From Mesostigma viride (taxonomy: Eukaryota; Streptophyta; Mesostigmatophyceae; Mesostigmatales; Mesostigmataceae), in contig RPFO01000178.1 in NCBI GenBank assembly GCA_009746045.1, positions 466,369 through 530,368 of the forward strand: a DNA stretch of 64,000 bases. The letters are read 5' to 3'. A program made the translations under genes and the position numbers. The notes under the pieces are model-generated. The model saw only the letters and a list, made by a program, of their open reading frames with translations, was not told the origin of the DNA and searched no databases. Shown in pieces: positions 26,201-37,065 of this stretch. How positions within the stretch are numbered: position 1 is the stretch's first letter; each line of letters begins with the position of its first letter.

Positions 26201-29128
26201 GCCGGGACCATCTTGTCGTTGGACGTGTGCCTGTGTCATGATCTGCACGCACATTGTGGGCATCTGCTCACAGCGTGCCACACCGCACCGCAGCGGGTGC
26301 TCATGACGACCCGCCTCGATGCGCTGCTGCTTCCGGATGCCACCACTTTCCCCCGCTGGGTATCGTCCACGTCCATCCATGGGACAGGTGGCGATCGCCA
26401 TCGGCGGCATGCAGGAGGTGTGCCTCGGCACGTTTGACGACCGCGACATGGTCTACCTCAAGAACCGGTACGCACTGGCATCTATTTTACTGTCCGTAGT
26501 AACATCTTTCTTGCCTTCTTGGTATGTGCCAACAGCATCAAGCCGACCTAACAACGGTCTGACCCATGAGCAATATCGCGTGCAGTAGCACGGGCTGACC
26601 AACGGGCTGCTCTGCATGCTACACGCGGTTGCAGTTCGGTGAGCGTTCTCACCATGCCGACCTCTCTTTCTCGAACATGAGACCCATCCGCCACAAGCGC
26701 ATGCAAAATACGTTGACTCCGGGCCTTTATCACGGCCCACGCTCACCATGGGAGGCATGACGCAGCGACCTGATGGAATGGGTGGCGCCCTCGTCTCCTG
26801 GTCTGCTGTGGCGGACCTGTTATCGTTATTGTCCCAACACCGCGCGGCCCCGTCGCAGGCTGGGCTTTGTCAAGCTGGCGATGGAGACCAGCAGCGGCCT
26901 GGTGCCCGTATACTTCTTCGGCGAGAATGGGGTGAGTGCAGCTGTGGATAAAAAGCACTGGGTGGCTGGAGGGGTTTTGCGTAAGGGAACGAGGCGGGCG
27001 ACAGGGCGGCGCGCATATACGAGACCAGTGCCGGGTGGGCGCTGTTTCTTGACAGAAAGGGCTAGGAGCCCTGTTGTGTAACAAAATGGGATGAGCCATG
27101 GCAGGAACTGAGCAAGGCATCGGCGGCAAGAAAGCTAAACAGCTGTGACGGGAAATCGTTTTAGTCAAGGCACAAGGCGCGCGTGCAGAACAATGCCGGT
27201 GGACCTGTGCATGCCATGTGGTAGCAGGTGCAAGAGCACAGGGTTGATGCGTTGGTGCCAGAGATAGGCTACGGTGGCCTACTGCTGTACCGTGGCCTGC
27301 TACTGTGCTGCGGCCTGCTACTGTGCTGGGGCCTGCTACTGTACCGTGGCCTGCTACTGTGCTGTGGCCTGCTGCTGTACCGTGGCCTGCTACTGTGCCG
27401 TGGCCTGCTGCTGTGCTGTGGCCTGCTACTGTACCGTGGCCTGCTGCTGTACCGTGGCCTGCTACTGTGCCATGGCCTGCTGCTGTACTGTGGCCTGGCC
27501 CTGGCCGCTGTAGCTATGCTGCTGTGCCTGGCATGACGCTAGACTGTGGCCATGATGAGTGGAATGCCCCTTAGTGCAATGGTGTGTCACCGCCATGCCT
27601 GCGGCAGGCTAGCGCACACCCGCTGCCACGTGCCCCCTGTGATGACATCCGCTCCACGCACGATCACGGATGCCACCCCTTGCTCTATTGCTCCCAGCAC
27701 GATCACGGATGCCACCCCTTGCTCTATTGCTCCCAGCACGATCACGGATGCCACCCCTTGCTCTATTGCTCCCAGCACGATCACGGATGCCACCCCTTGC
27801 TCTATTGCTCCACGCACGATCACGGATGCCACCCCTTGCTCTATTGCTCCACGCACGATCACGGATGCCACCCCTTGCTCTATTGCTCCACGCACGATCA
27901 CGGATGCCACCCCTTGCTCTATTGCTCGCCCACTGACAGCTGTTCAAGCACGAGCCAGGGTGGCTGCTGGGCATGTGGCGGCACGCCAACCGCTTGTACC
28001 TGGTGGGAGTGCCTTTCTTCCGCGGCCGCTGGCACCTGCCCATCCCCTTCAAGCGGTACGTCCCAGGTTTACGGTCCATGCGGTTTGGAGCCGGTAGTGT
28101 CAGGAGCAGTGCAAATACTTGGCACATGCATTGGGTTAAGGGTGGATGGGACCACCAGGCCTTTTGCGAGGGCAGCGCCTTTGTACTCGGTGAGCTGCCA
28201 TGACCGGTGGGTGGACGTGGGGACTGAGGGAGTGCCCTTGGCCCCGACAGCATTAGCGCGCGTGGTGCCTGCCATGGTGTCTTCCCTCATGCCTGCCTTG
28301 CCCTGGGGCCACGGGCCCTGCCGCGCTCCACATCCTCCCTGCGATCACCCTGATTGCTCTAACTGCTGTCGTCATTGCGCAATGATCAGAGGGCTGTTCT
28401 GGGTCGCTGATGTCCCACTTGGCGGTTCCACCTGGGTGGGCAAAAGCAGCGGGTGGGGATTTGCATGAAGCCATGATGTGCGCAGATCTTGAGGTGCGCA
28501 GCTCTCGAGGTGCGCAGGTCTTGAGCGGAAGTGTCTCCACTCACCTACCTACCCTGATTAATTGCTTCGTTGTGGTTCGTGGCTGGTGTCCTTGCTTCAT
28601 AGTTGTGCATTTATAACTTTTTTTAATGGATTTTGCGTCGTTGTGTGTGGTTGCCACGTGGCAAACAAGTATGGTCGCCAAGGTGGAAACAGTGTCATTT
28701 TTAGCTGTAGGAAACCGTGTCTTCGCTTGTCCTCATGCACACCTTCGTTGCGTCCGACCATTCTAGGTGGATCAAATGCATAATGTTTACTTGGCGGCTA
28801 TTATCTATTTTAAATGGGCATTGCGGCCTGGATTGAAAACGATCAAGGGCATTGCAGATACGTTGAGACTCTTGTATCTAATTCTCCGTGTTTGGCACCT
28901 GAAAGTTTACGTGCTTACTTTTATGCATTTCTGTGTCTGATCTGTTTGGCAATAAAATTGTTTACCGGTTGCAGGGAGCTACTGGTGGTGGTGGGTGACC
29001 CCTTGTTTCCAGAAGAGAATGAGACGGCGGAGAGTTTCCACGCGCGCTACATCAAGGCCCTGAAAGACCTCTACGATGCCCATGTGGGGCTGACGGAGAA
29101 CCCCAAGCACAAGCTTGTCATAGTTTGA
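23226..29128 (+). CDS. DGAT2: Diacylglycerol acyltransferase type 2 (DGAT2 family), complete in 7 exons
   Basis: Exons: 23226-23500, 24680-24806, 25635-25799, 26388-26467, 26859-26931, 27940-28055, 28975-29128. All are GT-AG with matching phases, giving 329 residues, close to the usual DGAT2 length. The enzyme adds an acyl group from acyl-CoA to diacylglycerol at the ER or lipid-droplet surface, the last step of triacylglycerol synthesis. Residues about 28-75 are hydrophobic (membrane hairpin). The catalytic-type HPHG is at 121-124, followed by WLRGIVPGYIFG, IGGMQEVCLGTFDDRD (the GGxxE block, near 195) and LVPVYFFGENG. The C-terminal part has VVVGDPLFPEENE. The ATG at 23226 is the first in frame and follows an in-frame TTG at 23199. 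The plant/animal YFP motif before HPHG is not seen, and the protein is a little divergent, so a monoacylglycerol or wax-ester substrate is possible. Confidence 0.93.
27279..27512. repeat. 18-bp tandem repeat in DGAT2 intron 5
   Basis: Units of the form CCTGCTACTGTACCGTGG recur about 12-13 times with C/T changes. Six-codon periods leave all plus frames open, which creates false hydrophobic reading frames. It lies within the intron 26932-27939. Confidence 0.93.
27655..27928. repeat. 39-bp tandem repeat just upstream of DGAT2 exon 6
   Basis: The unit starts CACGATCACGGATGCCACCC and continues CTTGCTCTATTGCTCCCAG. There are seven copies, the first four with CCCAG and the later ones with CCACG at the junction. 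The array ends about 12 bp before the acceptor of exon 6 (27940), so its pyrimidine-rich unit may supply the polypyrimidine tract. Confidence 0.95.
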
Positions 29129-29309
29129 CTCGCCACACCATCCACATGCGGGTGGGAAGGAGGATAAGGCCAAGCGCACATCCATGTACAGATGCCTTCT
29201 GCAAAGGCTGCCATTCTTGAGCATGCGGCATGCCTATTATCTGGCATGCCCGAACCATCTTCTGCCAGCAAAGTAGCTTTGCATGCTCTGTTGTGAATGG
29301 TTACCCAAT

Positions 29310-29940
29310 TAATTAATTAATTAATTAATTAATAGACATGTGACTGCGTCACGTGAGCATAAGTCCTCAGTGGGAGGGGAACATGGGATGGAATGGATGG
29401 TGTAAGCTATCTAGGTCCTAGTTACAGGGGTGTGGGCACCGCGGCCCGAATCGCTATGAATGCCATACGCGGTCACACGCGGAGCCCCCACAGACTTGGG
29501 GCCGGGTGGTCTCCGTCATCACTACTTGCCATCTATCCTTGCGTACCATCTGCCTCCAGATTACAGACAAACCAGGAGGCTGCCCGGGCGTGAGCCCGTC
29601 ACGTCTAGTGTAGCACATGTCCATGCCGAGTCTATCACGAAAAGTCCACGGGTGGCGGCCCTACCGCGCGCGGCCTGGGGCACGCCAGGTGAGGACATAT
29701 GGCCCAGGCTGGGCGGGCTTGGTGCCAGCTAGTCTATCTGATGTGTCTACCTGATCTGTGCGGGCCAGGTGCCCGGCTAGGCCCAGGCGCCTGTGCTTAA
29801 TAATGTGGGAAACATAGGGCAAATCAGTGTACAAATCCTCATTACTAATGTGCAAACCAAAGGGGATGTTAAGGGCCTTGCGCAGCATCTTGGTGACGTC
29901 GCCGTCGAGTCGTTGCTCCAGCTCCTGCGTCAGTGTCCAG
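29310..29940 (-). mobile_element. 5'-truncated LINE copy with 9-bp target-site duplication
   Basis: It starts with the tail repeat (AATTAATTAA...) and runs on the minus strand through the same 3' region as the left-end LINE, including HISNEDLYTDLPYVSHII and GHLARTDQVDTSDRLAGTKP. It is cut off at about 29940, where similarity to the left-end LINE (GTGTCCAG) stops. The flanks are TTACCCAAT at 29301-29309 and 29942-29950, a perfect duplication. This is a fairly young insertion just downstream of the DGAT2 stop. Confidence 0.93.
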
Positions 29941-30160
29941 ATTACCCAATGGAAAGGGTTTACTCGCAAAGCTTTGTGGTTTCTACCTAGACCAGCGTAT
30001 TCTGGCAGTACCATTTCGAGTATATAAGCTATTCAGTTACTTCACATGGATGTGGGATCCGTGCGCCTTCCTTGAGATGCCATGCCATGGAGCACGGATG
30101 TCTTGCTGATTTCTTACTTGATCTGGTCAGGTCCAGTGGTAAAGCGTTACTGCTATGTTA

Positions 30161-30295
30161 ATTAATTAATTAAATTAATAGACACGTGACTGCGTCACGT
30201 GAGCATAAGTCCTCAGTGAGAGGGGAACATGGGATGGAATGGATGACGGTAAGCTATCTAGGTCCTAGTTACAGGGTTGTGGGCACCACGGCCCG
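30161..30295 (-). mobile_element. Very short LINE 3' end with 12-bp target-site duplication
   Basis: A 135-bp copy of the LINE 3' end: the tail ATTAATTAATTAAATTAATA, then GACACGTGACTGCGTCACGT and so on up to GGCACCACGGCCCG. It is flanked by ACTGCTATGTTA at 30149-30160 and 30296-30307. Severe 5' truncation plus a target duplication is the normal signature of target-primed reverse transcription. Confidence 0.93.
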
Positions 30296-30307
30296 ACTGC
30301 TATGTTA

Positions 30308-31727
30308 CATCTTCAAATACAGGGCACCTAGGCTGCACCAAATCACGTATGTAATCACATCCCCCAGCCCAATTAGCTTGGGGCTTTGATCTGCCCACCC
30401 TGGCCGAGACATGCAGCTTATTTGGAGGATAGAAAGATGTCAAGCACAGACAGGGACGTGCACGCACGATTAGTCATCAATTGGACGAAGACATAGGTGG
30501 CATTGGCTGGTCAACTGGGTGAAAATTTTGCAGGACAATTGGTGGCATGCAGAACAACAAGTCGCAGAGGCCAACCTCCATGCCGGCTACGAATGGGCTA
30601 CCTCCATGTCGGGGATGCGCTGGTCACACCCCATGACCCCAGCCTGCTGTGCTCGCAAGGGCCGTGCCCCCTCGCTAGACTAGTTAGGCAGTTCGAGAGA
30701 TTAGTAGCACCGATGGGTTAGAACAGTGCATGTAGAGTATAGAGTTCCAACATCACTTTGCAGCTCCCAACAGATTAAGGACCGAGCGAGTGACTGTCAA
30801 CAAAGACGGTAGTAACTGTAAACCCTCTCCTGGGCACACGCGATGAAACTGAGACAGCTCATGGTACGCCCGAAGCGGGAACATCGTGATGGACTCCAAA
30901 ATAATAAAAAGCAAACATGGGTCCAGCGCATTAAGACAAAGAAGAACTCTGTTCATCCACTGCTTGCTGACCTGATGTTACAAATAATGCACAGGGAGAT
31001 CTTCTCAGAAGATCATCCACCACATGCAATCACCATCATCCGCCACAAGCAATCCCCCGAGAAGAGCCCAAAGTCCACTGGCAGGGCGGGGACCTGTACA
31101 TTAACAGTAAGCTACGCCGGTTCCGCCCACGTGACATGCAGGATCGATCCATGATGTCTACACTAGGTTCAGATAGGGTTGCGTGATGTTGATGTATTGT
31201 TGTATGGCCTAGGCACTTGCATGGCCTTTGCAGTGCCGTGTATGGCTCAGCATACTACCGGCTAGTTCAGCCTGTGCACCCGCATGTCTACCCGCACACT
31301 TCAGTCTACAGCTTCATTGTGCCAGACAATGCCCCCACCATGTCACCGACGCACATTTCAGCATTAGTGCACCCACAGTTATGCCAGACTCTCCTCGTGA
31401 GTAGTTTAGATTGCAGATGTGGTTGTCTTCGGGCCTGAGGGAAGATGGGTATCTCTGCCCCCTTCCCAGTGTGCAGCATACAGGGATGAAAAGCACTTTA
31501 ACTCTGTATTATCAAGGAGATAGCCAGCGCAGGCCAGAAATCGGGAGAATCCGGATCATCATTGTGCTCCGTGACTCCCCAACGGGAGCCCGTGTTTAAT
31601 TAGGTAATTAATTATCAGAAGAACTTGCTAAAAGAATGAGCACATCAAGTAACACACAGCATCCCCTGCTGCCTACCATGCCGTCCGGCAGACCATAAAT
31701 TACAATCCATCGGGCGAACGTCATTCA
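30308..31727. other. Intergenic stretch between LINE fragments and the CHI-like gene
   Basis: No gene, RNA or element is recognised. DGAT2 and the chalcone-isomerase-like gene converge on it, so it should hold the latter's 3' untranslated region. Open frames here are short and show no family resemblance. Confidence 0.4.
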
Positions 31728-34116
31728 TCAAGCCTGGGCCTCTACCAATAAAGGGCTCACGTGCTGGCACACCCGTGTGTGCTCCTGCATCAGCCGCGAC
31801 ATGCGCTCCCCGATTTGTTGCTTCGCCTTCTGGGCAACCGGCTGATGCCCCACATACAAGTCCATCATCGCACTGGCCAGGTCGGAGCAGCCGATCGACC
31901 CGTATGATTGGCCATCCACCTCGGTGGTCAGCCGCCCCCCCTCGCGCCGGAACGAAATGGTGGTACCCTTATCGATGCCGGCCTCCCTGGCAAAGTACCC
32001 TGTGAAAGCGCGCAGGGCCTCCTCATCGGTGTTGGCCCCCAGCTTGGCGAGCCGGTTGCGCAGAGACTTTTCAAATGCGGCACGCACGTAAGACATCTTT
32101 AGCCTGCGATAAGCAACCACCAGCCGCACGGTCATGTCGATGTCCTGGCGCCGCACGATCTCTGAGAAGAACCCCTCGTCATGCCGCAGCTGGTGCGTGG
32201 AACGTAGGCATCGGGGGTTGCAAGCAGGAGGATGACAGGTGTCGCTCTGCTGGTCAGTTGCACCGCCAATCCTCAGGTTCACAGAGAAGAAAAGAACTCT
32301 TGTTTCACAAACAAGGTGTACAATGGAGACTGGGTGCGACATGTGCAATAGTCAATACCCGGCAGCCCAACAGAATGCACAGAGACAGCGCGTTGCCAGC
32401 CCATCGAGTACAACGGGAAGGAGGAGAGCTGTCATGCGAGAGATGAGGCACACCGCACCCAAGCCTGCATGCATTTGCCCATCCCCGCAACCCCATGCAA
32501 CACCCATCCACGCATGAACCCCATCCATCTGCTCGGCCACAAAAGAAAGACGAGAAAGTCTGTGACGGAGCTCTGCTACACATGACGTGGTTCCTGGGTT
32601 GGCAGCCGCAAGCTGGTGGGTAGGGCCACACTAGGCATTCATGACAGCAATAACAAGAAAAACAGGTTTGCAAAGCACCCGCGGCAGCTTAGGACGGTTG
32701 CTGCATGTGCGTGGTCCTTTGGTCCCAGGGTGCATGGAGTGAGGGAGGCACAACTGAACGCAGGGTGTCTATCATCGGGCGGTGGACGTATGAGCCGCAC
32801 GCCGTTTGCCACCCGTTCCCAAAGCCTGCGCCCTGGCAGCCTGGTGGGTGGTACTGACCCCCGCGGCGCCACGTGGAGCGTGCTGCATGGGGAGCATGTC
32901 AGCGGGCACAGTCCTCACGGGTGGGAGATGCATAGGGGACCGCACCGCAGGGGGCGGCGACCTGCTCGTGGTGCTGCGTGCACAAGCTGCATGTAAAAAC
33001 AGTGGTTGCCTAACCCCCATCCCCAGCGGCAGGCACGGTCATGCGGGACACAAGGGTGCATGGCGCTACCCGCACTCAGCACGTCACCCACCAGACCAGC
33101 CGGCGGGCCAAAATCTGCCTCATGCGGCCTGCGGGCAATTGCTGCTATGTGGAACACTCGGGGGGGCATTATGGGCACCGATTGCCCCGCCGGCCACAGC
33201 ACCATGAGGCATGACCGCGGTGCAACCAAGCAGTCTAGATGATCGCCCCGCCCCGCCCAGCACATGCACTTCACATGTCGACTAGGAAACATGGGCTACG
33301 TACACAGGCATGAGGGCTGCACATGCCTCACAGGAGAGGGGGCATCACGTGATGAACCGGGTATGAACAACGGGCGCACTCAAAGGCACGCGTAGCTACG
33401 TAGTAGTATAGTATAGTATCAACAACGAGCAAGCGGCACAGAGGAATGCATACCTGCTCTGGTGGCACGTGTGCATACTTGCTGCCCAGCCGAGCTGCCA
33501 ATTGCTCAGGAGAGACGTAAACCCCAAACGCATACACGTTGATCTTTTTGAGACCCGCAATGCTCAGGGACCGGACACCCGTGCCCGCCAAAACCTGGCA
33601 GTCGCGACCACCCATGGCTTGCAGAAATCGAGGGAAATGCAGGCCTGTTGCCTGCTCGCGCTCGTTGTCGCTTCTGTCCAGCAAGCTGCACCGATTTGAA
33701 TCCGAGTACGCCGGCGGTGATGCCCGGTGCAAGTTTTCGGAAATGGCGTCCGGCAAAGTGCTTTCTTGCGAACCTTGGCTTAATTTCTCCCCGCCATTGG
33801 CCTCCCTGCCTGCTATCAGGATGTCACGTAAAACGTCGCTAGTCGAAGGTTGCTGTAGCTTCAAATCATTTTCTCCAGGTAGTAACGCTGCACCAGCCAA
33901 AACAAGCGAAAATCGACTACCATGCAAACGTGCATTGGCAAGGCTTGTTAATTCTGCAGGGCAGGGTTCCTTGGAGGGCTGAGTTGCGGCTTGCAGCTTG
34001 CACCTGGCCGCATGGGCTCCAGGCAGCTCTGGGAATAACGCTGTAATTGACAGCAAACTGCGAACTCCATGTTGATATCCGTCGACGAAGGACCTGGAGA
34101 ATCCGGAAAAGTTCAT
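31728..34116 (-). CDS. Chalcone-isomerase-fold protein, fatty-acid-binding (FAP/CHI-like) type
   Basis: Two exons, 33454-34116 and 31728-32189, join in phase 0 (donor CAG|GTATGC, acceptor CACCAG|CTG) into 374 residues. The chalcone-isomerase-like domain starts near residue 175 with LAGTGVRSLSIAGLKKINVY and AFGVYVSPEQL. It continues after the splice with DIDMTVRLVVAYRRLKMSYV, RAAFEKSLRNRLAKLG, GIDKGTTISFRREG and GQSYGSIGCSDLASAMMDLY. This pattern fits the FAP branch, whose plant members bind fatty acids in plastids, rather than true flavonoid enzymes. The first 174 residues are poorly conserved, with a Ser/Arg-rich start that could be a targeting peptide. The length resembles FAP2-type proteins with a long N-terminus. 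The ATG at 34116 is the first in the frame. The 1.26-kb intron holds nothing I recognise. Confidence 0.85.
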
Positions 34117-34631
34117 TTGAATTTGCTACAAGAATGGACGTGCAACGTTTTCGCCCATCTATAGTGGTGACCGAAAGCTGTACTTCGGAATTGAAGGCAA
34201 TTATCTAGCTACAAAATATTCTGATCAACAAATATATTCTGATCTATATATTCTGATCTACAAAATATTGCCACGATCCGGCCGAGAGGCAGGCAATTAG
34301 CTATAGCATGTCTTGTGGTGGAAATTCTGTGGCAAGCTGCCCTCAACACTGCACACTCAGGTTTCTTTCGTTAGGTAGGAATATCCATGGTGGTATACGA
34401 AGCAGTGACCGACGTGACTTTCGATTGCAATAAGCACCTGTCGCGTCAATTGCCCAACGCAATCCGTCATGATTGTCTTGTCAATCTCTTGCCACCTCAC
34501 GTCTAGCTCATAGAAGCAGCGCCGGCCACGTGTCATGCAACCTCATTTACCTTCACCTGCGCTTGATCGATATACGAAGGCAAAATGAAACAATCCCATT
34601 GGTTAATAAAAAATAACTGTAATTCTTTTTT

Positions 34632-36111
34632 TTTTCGGGGAAATGGGATGGAAATGGGTATATTAATTTTTCCCCGGGGTATATTTATTAATTTATTATT
34701 CAATTATTCTCCGGGTAAAAGGGATATTTTTATTGACCAATAGGAATATCGTTAGGTGAAGAGGTACCACGTCAATATCGACCAGCTGGTTATTATCTAA
34801 ACACATGAAAGACCGACGGGTTATTTCCGGGTAAATGGGTATTTTTTTATTAACCAATAGGAAGATCGTTAGGTTAAGACTTAAGAGGCACCCCGTTTCG
34901 ACCTGCTGGTTACCAACTGTGTGTAGTGTGATAGGTGAAAGGTTTAGAAAGGAGCAGTATGTGACCGACGGGTTCGGGGTTATTTTCCACCACCAGAGAG
35001 GTGAATGGGACATGAGTATCTCAGACTATCAGCGAATCCTTAGTTGGATAGTCGATGATTCTTTATTTCCGGTGAAATGGGTGTTAGTTTATTTCCATAT
35101 AACATTTCCCATTATCCCCGGTTGAGAGCATTACATGGCTACACGTGGGCAACACACGGCTCGATCTACTACATCTGGACCCGGTTGAATTTGGATGGGT
35201 CTTAACCAAGGGGGACATCAGAACCAGCAAATGTATCTTTGAGTACACCGCAGATTGGGGTTATGATATCTTGTTGCATACGTACCATCAGCCCCATCCG
35301 GGCCGAGCCCGCTGGGGAATACATTGGCCGGGCTACACTTGGGTTAAGATGATTACCCTGGCGGTAGACCACCCTCTCGTGGACCGCAGGGCCTCTGATG
35401 TACAACATCTTTTGATGCATAGGGCGATAGGGGTCTGCGCTACGCTCCATGAGCGTTTTGGTCATGATGCATCATGCTTGTGCACGCACCCTAGTGAAAC
35501 CATTGAGCACAGGTTTCTTTACTGTAATCTCCCTGGGGTTTGGACGTGGCTCATTAACATCTGGGCCGCATGGACGGCATCGCCACCCACTCTCCCAATT
35601 AGCGTGCGTACAATCATTTTCGGTATTGCTGGCACACCAGGGACCGAGCTTTCAGTTTCCCAAGCAGAATGGATATGGCTACGCACTACTATGCTATACG
35701 CGATCTGGACCATACGCAACGAGACAGCCTTTAAGGTCCGCGAGGAATATACCCGCGGCGGCGTAGTCCGGCGCTTTATATACCTATGGAATGCGGCTAT
35801 GCGCCGCTACTGGCTGTTAGCTCAGGAACAACACAGGGTGTGGGACCCACGGCCCAACGACAAGCCCAGCCCGCTCCAGCTTTTTCATGATCTACTGGGC
35901 CGTAATCAGGTATTCACCAGTATGCCTCATGGCGACATTACTCAGGTCCAATGGCTTCCCTGGTCTAATAACGCGCCCTATTAGCCTTTCACCTGTCACC
36001 GCCACACGTGTGTGTGCCCACCTTCATTAGGATTCGCTGATACTCATTTCCCCTCTCACCTCTTTGGTCCATAATTCAGTGGCTAATAAAATATACCCAT
36101 TTCCCCGAAAA
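34632..36111. mobile_element. Unclassified repeat block with inverted end motifs around a LINE-like ORF
   Basis: TTTTCGGGGAAATGGG at 34632-34647 recurs inverted as CCCATTTCCCCGAAAA at 36096-36111. Variants of GGGTAAATGGGTATTTTT recur at about 34660, 34717, 34829 and 35073. Two related units at about 34715-34830 and 34826-34975 share TATTGACCAATAGG or TATTAACCAATAGG and CGACCAGCTGGTTA or CGACCTGCTGGTTA. The region is more AT-rich than its surroundings. Inverted ends with subterminal repeats suggest a DNA transposon, but no transposase or target duplication is clear. Confidence 0.5.
35145..35984 (+). pseudogene. LINE-type reverse-transcriptase zinc-binding (zf-RVT-like) C-terminus, 279 codons
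   Basis: One open frame without an ATG near its start (it begins at GTG). CLCTHPSETIEHRFLYC (about residues 110-126) gives a C-x-C ... H ... C pattern, followed by W-rich PGVWTWLINIW, then WLRTTMLYAIWTIRNETAFK. This is the layout of the zf-RVT region at the C-terminus of many plant and algal LINE polymerases. The reverse transcriptase itself is absent, so it is either a 5'-truncated LINE or a captured domain. Its intactness over 840 bp is notable. It is unrelated in sequence to the LINE at 1-5951. Confidence 0.55.
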
Positions 36112-37065
36112 TTTCCATATAACAGTTAAGGTGACCCAGGTATGCCAGAAATAGCCTGAAATGCCTAGTTGTGCCTAAATTGGGTTGCCCGCATTAATAA
36201 GGCGCGCCCTGCGACCAAGGTAGCCATTGTACTGTAGATATATCGCGGTCATCCGGCATACGTGTAAAGACCTCATGGTTCATGCCCATGAGTGCATGGA
36301 AGACTTCCAGTGGGCTGGGGGTGTCATTGTTAGGGCCCGGGTCGATGATTCTTTATCGATCCTGTACCTGCCATCCGAAGAACGTCATCTCCTTTCATAA
36401 CTATTTGAACCAGGGTTGAACGGGGAAAATGAGTTGGAACTTGGAACAAGATAATGTTGTGACACTGGGACAGGGGATGAATAGCAAACCGCGCATGAAC
36501 CGCGTACTAAGAATCTTACTAAGAATCCGCGCACTCAACTGTAGGTCTCGCTTGCCGTACATGTATGTTGACAGCTTGCAGCCACGAACACCTCGCCTGG
36601 AGGACGCACCTGTTATTTAATTACAGCAGGGAAAACTACAGTAATTCGTACGTCGTCACAACGACTTGGCAAATATCTGATTTCTCAGGACGCTCTCCGC
36701 GTGCGACGTTTGGCGACGGTAAACTGCTTCCGTGGTTATTACTTATTAGTTAATTTGGAAAAGCGCCACTCGAGTCGTGAACGCCTTAAGGTTGGTTGGT
36801 GTTGGACCAACCGAAGAAATGCGGTGGGATCTAACAATACAGAGCCAGAAATTGATTTAGCGACCTGGACGGTGTCCTGTCTGAAGGACCGGTAAAGAGT
36901 TTCTGGTAAACTGTAGTGGCCGCATGAGGCAAAACCTACTCATCGGCATTGCCTCTGGCCGCTAGTAGCAATTGTGAAAACACATCTCTTCAACTACGCA
37001 GGCCTTTAATTGCATTCTTAGGGCTGCTTCCGAGCTCATGCTTCCGATCTAGTCGGTTGTTAGTA
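36112..37065. other. Region upstream of the ORAI-like gene
   Basis: No gene is recognised. The promoter and 5' untranslated region of the ORAI-like gene should lie here, but I see no certain TATA box close to the ATG at 37066. Confidence 0.35.

Noticed and set aside
27228-27936. Hydrophobic repeat frames inside DGAT2 intron 5
   Set aside because: All three plus frames are open through 18-bp and 39-bp repeats, and the DGAT2 exons splice in phase around them.
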